Positions 6,844-12,262 of a stretch of DNA of 12,262 bases are shown in pieces. The notes beneath the pieces were generated by a model that saw only the letters and a program-made list of their open reading frames with translations, was not told where the DNA came from and did not search any database. Made by a program: the position numbers and the translations under genes. The first letter of the stretch is position 1. Every line of letters begins with the position of its first letter. Source of the stretch: DASRAU01 sp035638075. GTDB taxonomy: Bacteria; Acidobacteriota; Polarisedimenticolia; Gp22-AA2. The stretch covers positions 1-12,262 of the forward strand of contig DASRAU010000044.1 in assembly GCA_035638075.1 (NCBI GenBank), given 5' to 3'.

Positions 6844-7044
6844 ATGAAGAAAAGACTCGTGATCGCCGCGTCCGTCCTGACCCTCGCCGTCGGCGCCTTC
6901 ATCGCGCTGCGCCCGGCCGAGACCGCCGACAAGCTGCCGAAGTGCTCGGGTCAGCTCTGCCAGAAGGCCGGCTGCTCCGCCGACACGCTGTGCGCCCGCG
7001 GTGCGGCGGTCGTGACCTGCGCCGACGTCTGCGGCGGTCACTGA
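6844..7044 (+). CDS. Small exported six-cysteine protein
   Basis: Protein of 66 residues that I do not recognise. A basic start (MKKR) and a hydrophobic segment (residues 5-22) form a signal peptide or membrane anchor; a signal peptidase site is possible but not clean (VGA-F near 18, or after TA at 28). The remaining stretch holds six cysteines at 34, 39, 44, 50, 59 and 63, spaced CX4CX4CX5CX8CX3C, and ends in Cys-Gly-Gly-His. Three disulfides or metal binding are both possible in the oxidising periplasm. The gene is well supported: GGAGG lies eight bases before the ATG, the frame ends just before an excellent terminator, and codon third positions are GC-rich. It is a single-gene unit, divergent from ubiE with only 68 bases between the starts. 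A weak -10 (TAAACT, 6806-6811) may serve it. Confidence 0.8.
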   Translation: MKKRLVIAASVLTLAVGAFIALRPAETADKLPKCSGQLCQKAGCSADTLCARGAAVVTCADVCGGH

Positions 7045-7054
7045 GCGGACGACA

Positions 7055-7066
7055 GGAACCGGTTCC
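7055..7066. repeat. 12-bp perfect palindrome
   Basis: GGAACCGGTTCC is a perfect palindrome lying between the stop of the six-cysteine gene and its terminator. It may be part of the 3' end structure or a protein-binding site; nothing decides between them. Confidence 0.5.
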
Positions 7067-7070
7067 ACCG

Positions 7071-7100
7071 GCGGGGCCCGAACGGGCCCCGCTTTTTTTT
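7071..7100 (+). terminator. Intrinsic terminator
   Basis: A perfect 9-bp GC stem (GCGGGGCCC, 7071-7079, with GGGCCCCGC, 7084-7092) with a GAAC tetraloop is followed directly by eight T residues (7093-7100). It ends the six-cysteine gene. The last T is also the first base of the complement of the convergent amidohydrolase stop. In the minus direction no U-run follows the stem, so it works for the plus strand only. Confidence 0.95.
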
Positions 7101-8854
7101 CAGCGGGACGGCGGTGTCGCCGCTGCCTCGTACACGACCCGGCCGCCGGCGATGGTCGTGACCACGCGCGCCTCGTGGATGCGCTGCGGCTCGGCCTTGA
7201 AGATGTCCTGGCTCAGGACGATCACGTCGGCCAGCATCCCGGGCGCGATCCGGCCCTTCTCCTGCTCCTGGAACTCGGCGTAGGCGGAGCCCTGGGTGTA
7301 GGCGGTCAAAGCCTCAGGCAGGGTGATCTTCTGCTCCGGCACCCAGCCGGACGGATTCTTCCCGTCGAGCGTGGCGCGGGTCACGGCCGCCTCGAGGCCG
7401 AGGAGCGGATCGAGCGGCGCGACGTCCCAGTCGGTGCCGAACGCCAGGTGCACGCCGCGGTCGAGGAAGGTCCTGAACGCGTACGTCCTCTTGATGCGAT
7501 CGGGGCCGATGCGCTTCTCGGCCCAGCGGCCGTCGTCGATGGCGTGGTACGGCTGCATCGAGGCGATGACTCCCAGAGAGGCGAAGCGGGCGAAGTCCTT
7601 CTCGGCCATGTGCTGCGCGTGCTCGATGCGGAAGCGCCGGTCGGCCGGGCCGTGGGCCGCCGCCACCGCCGCGAACTGATCGAGGATGAGGGAGATCCCC
7701 TGGTCGCCGATGGCGTGGATGCACAGCTGCAGCCCGGCGGCGTCGGCCCCCATCATCCGCTCGAGCATCGCGGCCGGGGGAGACTCCTCGTCCGACAGCA
7801 GGCCGTGGTTGCCCGGCTGGTCGCTGAACGCGTCGTAGAAGTAGGCCGTCGAGGAGCCCAGTGATCCGTCGGCATAACCCTTGAGCGCGCCGATGCGCAG
7901 CCAGGGCGACCCGAAGGCGCGCCCGACGCCGGTCGAGGCGTAATCCTTCCAGCGCATGAGATACGGGGCGGCGTAGATGCGCGTCGTCAGCTGCCCGGCC
8001 TTCAGGAGCTCGTCGTAGACCGCGATGTCCTCGCGCTCGGGGTTCATGTCCTGCACGCTCGTGACGCCGAGCGAGGCGGCGTGCTCGAGCGCCTTCTTGA
8101 TCGCGCGCACGCGCCGCTCGCGTGTCAGCGGCGGCATCGCTTTCGCGACCAGGTTCATCGCGGCGTCGCGGAAGAGCCCGTTCGGCTGCCCGTGCGCGTC
8201 GCGGCCGATCTCGCCGCCGGGGACGTCCTTCGTCTTCGCGTCGATCTTCGCCAGGCGCATCGCCGCGGCGTTCGCCAGGCCCATGTGCCCGTCGTAGCGG
8301 TAGACGAAGACCGGCACGTCCGCTTTTCCGGCGGCGCGCAGCGCGTCGTCCACGAGCGTGGCGTCGGGCATCACCGCCGGCGTCCAGGCCTGGTCGTCCC
8401 AGTTTCCGCCGGTGACCCATTCGCCCGCGGGAATCGCGGCCGCCTTCCCGGCAATGCGGCGGGCGAACTCCTCGCGGCTCGGCGCGTCCTTGAGGTTGAT
8501 GTTCTCGAGGCCCATCCCGCCGGACAGGAAGTGCACGTGCGCGTCATTGAAGCCGGGGAGGACGAGCCGGCCGCCCGCCTCGATGACGCGCGTCTTCGGT
8601 CCGCGCCAGGCGTCCACGTCGCGGCTGCCGCCGACGGCGACGAGACGGTCCCCGAGGATCGCCAGCCCCTCCGCCAGCGGCTGCCCGGCCTCGCCGGTCC
8701 ACACCACGCCGCCGCGGACGATGAGATCGGCCGCCGGTCCAGCGTGACTGCGCTGAGCGCAGCCGAAGAGCCCCGCGACGAACAGCAACGCGGCGCCAAG
8801 CCGGGGCGGGAGGCCAGGGGCCGGAGCGCCCGGGGGCGCCTCGGGCGGCTGCAT
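7100..8854 (-). CDS. YtcJ-type amidohydrolase, lipoprotein
   Basis: Metal-dependent hydrolase of 584 residues from the amidohydrolase superfamily (Amidohydro_3, YtcJ/N-substituted formamide deformylase-like). A short Pro-rich start leads into a hydrophobic segment and lipobox L29-F30-G31-C32, so it should be membrane-anchored outside the cytoplasm. The beta-sandwich segment (DLIVRGGVVWTGEAG) precedes the metal site H106 and H108 in DAHVH. Further conserved positions are K325 in LKGYADGSLGS, H380 in CIHAIGDQG, H412 in IEHAQH and D475 in GTDWDV. The C-terminus shows GRIAPGMLADVIVLSQD, the usual closing motif. The substrate is unknown; family members cleave amide or related bonds. ATG 8854 is preferred: the frame is open to GTG 9010, but codon use changes sharply upstream of 8854. 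No Shine-Dalgarno is visible, and transcription probably continues from the helicase gene. Confidence 0.9.
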   Translation of the reverse strand: MQPPEAPPGAPAPGLPPRLGAALLFVAGLFGCAQRSHAGPAADLIVRGGVVWTGEAGQPLAEGLAILGDRLVAVGGSRDVDAWRGPKTRVIEAGGRLVLPGFNDAHVHFLSGGMGLENINLKDAPSREEFARRIAGKAAAIPAGEWVTGGNWDDQAWTPAVMPDATLVDDALRAAGKADVPVFVYRYDGHMGLANAAAMRLAKIDAKTKDVPGGEIGRDAHGQPNGLFRDAAMNLVAKAMPPLTRERRVRAIKKALEHAASLGVTSVQDMNPEREDIAVYDELLKAGQLTTRIYAAPYLMRWKDYASTGVGRAFGSPWLRIGALKGYADGSLGSSTAYFYDAFSDQPGNHGLLSDEESPPAAMLERMMGADAAGLQLCIHAIGDQGISLILDQFAAVAAAHGPADRRFRIEHAQHMAEKDFARFASLGVIASMQPYHAIDDGRWAEKRIGPDRIKRTYAFRTFLDRGVHLAFGTDWDVAPLDPLLGLEAAVTRATLDGKNPSGWVPEQKITLPEALTAYTQGSAYAEFQEQEKGRIAPGMLADVIVLSQDIFKAEPQRIHEARVVTTIAGGRVVYEAAATPPSR

Positions 8855-9012
8855 CGGCGGCACGCGGGGATCGAGCGGGGTCGTTGGCACCGGTGGTATT
8901 TCCGGAGGAGTCAGCGGTTCCGGTCCCGGTCCGGGGTCTTCGGGAGGACGCGGCGCGGGCGCACCCGGAGGGACAGGAGGATCCAGAGGGCCCGACGCTC
9001 GAACGGCCACGT
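8855..9012 (-). other. Proline-rich open segment or intergenic leader
   Basis: This 158-base stretch lies between the helicase stop and the amidohydrolase ATG. It is open in the amidohydrolase frame back to GTG 9010, two bases after the helicase TAG, and would encode 52 residues with 22 prolines. About 21 of 52 codons end in A or T, far more than in the gene proper, so it looks mostly non-coding. No promoter, Shine-Dalgarno or U-rich terminator is visible in it. Confidence 0.5.
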
Positions 9013-11007
9013 CTAGGTGTAGTGATCTCCGAGGCCGCGAGGCCGCGGTTCGCCGCGACCGCCGCCGCCTTGCGAGCCGCCGCCCTGTCCGCCCTGCCCG
9101 CCCTCGCCGCCGCCGGATCCGCCCCGGCCGCGGCCGCCGCGGCGCCGCCGCCGGCGCCTGCGGCCCGCTTCACCGGAGGTTCCCTGCGCCGAGCCGCCGC
9201 CGGATGAGCCGCTCGGCGCGGAGTGCTGGCCTGCTTCGCCCTGGCCGCCCCCCGACGACCCTTCGCCGTGACTGGAGGAGTGGCCGCCTCCGGTGTGACC
9301 TCCGCCGGAGTGTCCGCCGCCGTGCCGGCCGCGATCCTCACCGTGCCGGTGCCCGCCGCCGTGGCGCGCCTGACCGCCCGTGTGCCTGCGCCGCTCGCCC
9401 GATTGCTCGCGTCGGCCGCCCCCGCCTCCGCCGCCCCGACTGGAGCCGCGCCCGCCTTCGGACCTTCCGCCCGGGGCGGCCTCGCCGGCCGCGTCGTCCT
9501 CCGGCAGCCCGGCCTCGTCGAGGACGCCGCGCGCCGCCTCCTCCTCGAAGTGGGCCTTGAGGAGGTAAGCGACGATCGCGACGCGATCGTCCTGGTCGAG
9601 GATCCCCTGCGCCATCGCGTCGTACTCGGCGCGCTCCTCGGCCGTCAGCTTCCCGGCCTGTTCCTTGAGGGTGTCCACGATCCGCTTCACCTCCCGCTGC
9701 CTGACCTCGTCGTCGGAGGGCAGGTCGCATTCGTAGGCCTTGAGATTGTTCGCCCGCACCAGGCGGTTGAAATTCATCAGGTCGAACCCGGAGACGAGCG
9801 AGATCGCCTTGCCGGTCTTGCCGATCCGCCCGGTCCGGCCGGCGCGGTGGATGTACTGGTCGGAGGACTCCGGCGCCGAGTAGATGAAGACGTGCGACAG
9901 GTCCTCGATGTCGATGCCGCGCGCCGCCACATCGGTCGCCACCAGGTGCTTCAGCTCCTTGTTCTTGAAGCGGCGCATCACCTGCTCGCGCTTCTTCTGC
10001 GGCAGATCGGAGGAGATCATCGCCGCCGGCAGCCCGTAGCGCGCCAGCGACCCGAACACCAGCCGCACCTCCGCCTTGGTGTTGCAGAAGATCATCGACG
10101 ACGTCGGGTTCTCCCACTCGATCAGCTTGTGCAGGGCGTCGGACTTGCCCATGCGGGGGACGATGTAGAAGAGGTGCAGGACGTCGGAGACGTACACGAA
10201 GTCCTGCGACAGCATCAGCCGCTCGGGATCCTTGAGGTAGCGCGAGGCGATCGCCTCGATCTCGGTGGGAATGGTCGCCGAGAAGAGCAGCGTCTGCCGC
10301 GTCTTCGGAACGCGGTCGAGGATCTGCTTGACCTCCTTCTCGAATCCCATGTCGAGCATCTGGTCCGCCTCGTCGAGGACCAGCGTGTGCACCGCCTCGA
10401 GGCGCAGCGTCCCCTGGCGCAGGTGATCGAGCAGGCGCCCCGGTGTGCCGACGACGACCTGCGCGCCGCGCTTCAGCCCGTCGAGCTGGCGGGTCATCGA
10501 GTCGCCGCCGTAGATCGCCAGCGCCCGCACCCCGGCGTGCTCGCCGAGCCGTTCCATCTCGCCGGTCACTTGAAGACACAGCTCGCGCGCCGGCGTCAGG
10601 ACCAGCGCCTGCACCTCCGGCCTCGAGGTGTCGGTCTTCTCGATGATCGGGATGCCGAAGGCGGCGGTCTTGCCGGTGCCGGTGCGCGACTGCACGACGA
10701 GGTCACGGCCGCCGCGCGCCTTCGGGATGGAGGCCGCCTGCACCTGCGTCGCCTGCGTGTACCCCATCCCCTCGAGGGCGCGCAGCAGCGTCTCCGGGAG
10801 ATCCAGGGACGCGAACGGCACCGGCTGATCCGGGAACGCGGAGAGCTTCTGCGCCTCGACGCCCTCGGGCCGTTCCGGCATGTCCGGCGGCGGCGCCTTC
10901 GGCGTGCCGCGCGGGCGGATCTGGACCACCTTGATTTGCCGCAGCCGGCCCCCTTTGCGGGGCGGTGGCGGTGGACCCTGGGGAGGGGCGGGAGGTTCCT
11001 GGTCCAT
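9013..11007 (-). CDS. DEAD-box RNA helicase with Gly/Arg/His-rich tail
   Basis: ATP-dependent RNA helicase of 664 residues, likely acting in ribosome assembly, RNA decay or cold adaptation as DeaD/RhlE relatives do. A Pro-rich N-terminal extension (1-60) precedes the core: F65 and Q88 of the Q motif, SRTGTGKT (107-114, ATP binding), TPAREL (138-143), GG (167-168), TPGR (188-191), DEAD (212-215), SAT (243-245), IFCNT (306-310), TDVAARGID (358-366) and HRAGRTGR (387-394). A charged helical segment follows (425-500). Residues 505-664 are low-complexity, with Gly runs, ten histidines and eight consecutive arginines near 616-623, and should be a disordered RNA-binding tail. The closest named group (RhlE, DeaD or CsdA) is not settled. 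ATG 11007 has no Shine-Dalgarno; a strong promoter (TTGACC-18-TAGAAT) sits 10 bases before it. The amidohydrolase gene lies downstream on the same strand. Confidence 0.95.
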   Translation of the reverse strand: MDQEPPAPPQGPPPPPRKGGRLRQIKVVQIRPRGTPKAPPPDMPERPEGVEAQKLSAFPDQPVPFASLDLPETLLRALEGMGYTQATQVQAASIPKARGGRDLVVQSRTGTGKTAAFGIPIIEKTDTSRPEVQALVLTPARELCLQVTGEMERLGEHAGVRALAIYGGDSMTRQLDGLKRGAQVVVGTPGRLLDHLRQGTLRLEAVHTLVLDEADQMLDMGFEKEVKQILDRVPKTRQTLLFSATIPTEIEAIASRYLKDPERLMLSQDFVYVSDVLHLFYIVPRMGKSDALHKLIEWENPTSSMIFCNTKAEVRLVFGSLARYGLPAAMISSDLPQKKREQVMRRFKNKELKHLVATDVAARGIDIEDLSHVFIYSAPESSDQYIHRAGRTGRIGKTGKAISLVSGFDLMNFNRLVRANNLKAYECDLPSDDEVRQREVKRIVDTLKEQAGKLTAEERAEYDAMAQGILDQDDRVAIVAYLLKAHFEEEAARGVLDEAGLPEDDAAGEAAPGGRSEGGRGSSRGGGGGGGRREQSGERRRHTGGQARHGGGHRHGEDRGRHGGGHSGGGHTGGGHSSSHGEGSSGGGQGEAGQHSAPSGSSGGGSAQGTSGEAGRRRRRRRRGGRGRGGSGGGEGGQGGQGGGSQGGGGRGEPRPRGLGDHYT

Positions 11008-11017
11008 CGAAGGGCGG

Positions 11018-11047
11018 ATTCTATGCCCCCGGGGAACGGGCGGTCAA
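11018..11047 (-). promoter_or_regulatory. Sigma70-type promoter of the helicase gene
   Basis: On the minus strand, TTGACC (11047-11042) and TAGAAT (11023-11018) are separated by 18 bases; each matches its consensus hexamer at five of six positions. Only 10 bases separate the -10 from ATG 11007, so transcription should begin 0-4 bases before the start codon. The remainder of the 202-base gap 11008-11210 holds the leader of the barrel gene and a small inverted repeat; I see no convincing promoter for the plus strand. Confidence 0.75.
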
Positions 11048-11175
11048 CGAATCCCGCGTCGGGGGCCTCCCGACGGCCGTCCGGGTGAGCCCGGAGGCCG
11101 AATCGCGGTTTCTGCGTATTTCCCCTCCCCGGTCCGCGACGTATCGTCCTGCGCTCATCTTCAAACCGGGTTGTG

Positions 11176-11189
11176 GGGTGCAGGCACCC
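11176..11189. repeat. Short inverted repeat in the barrel gene leader
   Basis: GGGTGC and GCACCC are separated by two bases and lie just before the AAGGAG of the first barrel gene. It could be an operator half-site pair or a small leader hairpin close to the ribosome binding site. Confidence 0.35.
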
Positions 11190-11210
11190 AATTCATCGAA
11201 GGAGAAACGG

Positions 11211-11825
11211 ATGCTCAGAGCACGTACCGCCCTTTTCGCACTGGCGGCAGTCGCTGTTTTCGCGTCGGCTCCGGCCTTGGCGCAGGACCACCCAACCGGG
11301 CGCCTTTTCATCACCGTGGACTACGTCGCGCCGAACGGCGACGACGACATCACCATCAACTCGGTCACGGACGCCGTGCAGGGAAGCGATGACTTCGGCT
11401 ACGAGATCGGTTACGAAGGCCGGTTCAACAGGGTGTTCGGCCTCGAGGGGAGCTTTCTCGCCGGCAGCAACGACTTCGAGCTGGACAACAACGGCGGGGA
11501 CCTCGGCAGCCTCGACCAGCGGGCGCTGACGCTCGCGCTCAACTTCCACATCATCCCGGCCAAGTACTTCGATTTGTGGCTGGCGCCGGTCGCCTCCTGG
11601 TACAGCTTCGGCGACCTCGAGGACATCAACGGCAACAACATCGACATCAACGACGAGTGGGGCTACGGAGCGCAGCTCGGGTTCGACATCGGCATCGGCA
11701 AGGTGTTCGCCATCGAAGGCGGCGTCCGCTACGTCAAGCTCGACCTCAGCGCCGGCAACCAGGACGTGGCGTTCGATCCGGTGATCGCGCGGGTCGGCGT
11801 CGCCTTCCGGTTCGGGCAACACTGA
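11211..11825 (+). CDS. Small outer-membrane beta-barrel protein (copy A)
   Basis: Predicted outer-membrane protein of 204 residues. A classic signal peptide ends in APALA-QDH (cleavage after residue 24). The mature part alternates polar and non-polar residues as expected of transmembrane beta-strands (RLFITVDYVAP, FGYEIGYEGRF, LTLALNFHII, WLAPVASWYSF, WGYGAQLGFDIGI, FAIEGGVRYVKLDL) and closes with RVGVAFRFGQH, close to a BAM recognition strand. The size fits an eight-stranded barrel of the OmpW/OmpA-barrel-like class; I cannot assign a function or ligand. Loops are rich in Asp and Asn (DINGNNIDINDEW), which may bind cations. AAGGAG at 11199-11204, six bases before ATG 11211, and the signal peptide fix the start even though the frame is open far upstream. 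A paralogue follows about 110 bases downstream. Confidence 0.85.
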   Translation: MLRARTALFALAAVAVFASAPALAQDHPTGRLFITVDYVAPNGDDDITINSVTDAVQGSDDFGYEIGYEGRFNRVFGLEGSFLAGSNDFELDNNGGDLGSLDQRALTLALNFHIIPAKYFDLWLAPVASWYSFGDLEDINGNNIDINDEWGYGAQLGFDIGIGKVFAIEGGVRYVKLDLSAGNQDVAFDPVIARVGVAFRFGQH

Positions 11826-11867
11826 GATCCGCAGTCCGACCTGCTTCCGATTTCCATTCTCATCACG

Positions 11868-11894
11868 GGCGCCGGGCGTTCCCCGGCGCCTTTT
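11868..11894 (+). terminator. Terminator or attenuator between barrel genes
   Basis: A 9-bp stem (GGCGCCGGG, 11868-11876, with CCCGGCGCC, 11882-11890) with a five-base loop is followed by TTTT and then C residues. It is a reasonable intrinsic terminator for copy A, with a short U-run that may allow read-through into copy B. Confidence 0.75.
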
Positions 11895-11925
11895 CCCCTC
11901 CCTCTGCCATCGATCTTCATTCCCT

Positions 11926-11932
11926 AAGGAGG
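11926..11932 (+). promoter_or_regulatory. Strong Shine-Dalgarno of copy B
   Basis: AAGGAGG, within TAAGGAGG, is a near-perfect complement of the 16S 3' end and lies six bases before ATG 11939. It implies high translation. Only about 30 bases separate it from the upstream hairpin and I see no clear promoter between them. Confidence 0.8.
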
Positions 11933-11938
11933 AACCGC

Positions 11939-12262
11939 ATGTCCAAAGCACGTACTGCCTTTCTGTTCCTGGCAGCAATGGCTTTCCTCGCGACGGCTCC
12001 TGCCCTGGCACAGGACCACAAGCACCGCGCGTACCTCGCGGCGGACTGGGTGTCCCCGCTCGCCACGAATGACATCGACTTCCAGGCGGTGCAGGACGCC
12101 GTCCAGGGAACCGATGACTTCGGTTTCGAGGCGGGCTACGAGTACCGGTTCAGCCACCTGGTCGGGCTCGAGGGAAGCTACATGATCGGCAGCAACGACT
12201 TCGACCTGCAGGACGCCGACACCCGGCTGGGCACGGTCGATCAGCAGGCGGTCACCGCGGCG
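11939..12262 (+). CDS. Small outer-membrane beta-barrel protein (copy B, partial)
   Basis: Paralogue of copy A; the first 108 codons are present and the frame is open at the window end. The signal peptide (MSKARTAFLFLAAMAFLATAPALA-QDH) matches that of copy A at 18 of the first 27 positions. The mature parts share DAVQG, DDFG, GYE, RF, GLEGS and GSNDF blocks with a single one-residue gap, so the two genes arose by tandem duplication. Divergence is greatest in the segment after QDH, predicted to be strand 1 and loop 1 (KHRAYLAADWVSPLATNDIDF in copy B). ATG 11939 has a very strong Shine-Dalgarno. Role as for copy A: an outer-membrane barrel of unknown ligand. More copies may lie beyond the edge. 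Confidence 0.85.
   Translation, partial: MSKARTAFLFLAAMAFLATAPALAQDHKHRAYLAADWVSPLATNDIDFQAVQDAVQGTDDFGFEAGYEYRFSHLVGLEGSYMIGSNDFDLQDADTRLGTVDQQAVTAA

Noticed and set aside
9280..9480. Short repeats in the DNA of the helicase tail that look like a tandem array.
   Set aside because: They follow Gly/His/Arg codons of the coding frame with irregular spacing; no spacers or constant repeat unit, so not CRISPR or a separate repeat element.
9223..11088. A 621-codon plus-strand open frame opposite the helicase.
   Set aside because: It is antisense to clear DEAD-box helicase motifs and has no start signal or recognisable domain.
10965..11210. N-terminal extension of the first barrel protein, giving a 286-residue product.
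   Set aside because: The canonical signal peptide and AAGGAG at 11199-11204 place the start at 11211; the extension also crosses the helicase promoter and start.

Overview
This is a GC-rich stretch of bacterial chromosome, densely coding and mostly housekeeping. The genes for two outer-membrane beta-barrel proteins, two lipoproteins and a periplasmic di-haem peroxidase point to a diderm bacterium. UbiE/MenG implies respiratory quinone synthesis. The base composition and gene mix would fit Acidobacteriota or a similar GC-rich, non-proteobacterial soil or sediment phylum, but nothing here fixes the taxon. I see no rRNA, tRNA, CRISPR array, transposase or phage gene.

Layout. (1) 129-3233, plus strand: a six-TPR lipoprotein, a strong hairpin, then a secreted TPR protein whose 3' end overlaps a MauG/CcpA-type di-haem cytochrome c peroxidase gene. 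(2) 3230-6775, minus strand: in transcription order ubiE/menG, a class I/II aminotransferase overlapping it by one base (TGATG), and an APC-family amino acid permease. The permease and peroxidase genes converge so tightly that their stop codons share one CTAG. (3) 6844-7100, plus strand: a 66-residue exported protein with six cysteines, followed by a textbook intrinsic terminator. (4) 7100-11007, minus strand: a DEAD-box RNA helicase with a long Gly/Arg/His-rich tail, then a YtcJ-type amidohydrolase lipoprotein. (5) 11211-end, plus strand: two tandem paralogous small outer-membrane beta-barrel proteins separated by a terminator-like hairpin; the second runs off the window.

How the genes fit together. 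The TPR2 and peroxidase genes are probably one periplasmic unit. The aminotransferase and permease suggest amino acid uptake and transamination, with ubiE as the leading gene. The remaining genes look like independent units.

The most interesting signals are regulatory. Most genes have good Shine-Dalgarno sequences, but the helicase and ubiE have none and instead carry a sigma70-type -10 hexamer 9-10 bases before the ATG, which predicts leaderless or nearly leaderless mRNAs. Other points of note are the six-cysteine peptide, the helicase tail, the TPR/peroxidase pairing and the duplicated barrel genes. I found no complete, clearly novel multi-gene system. There is no stretch over 300 bases without a gene; the longest gaps are 1077-1321, 11008-11210 and 8855-9012, each described below.
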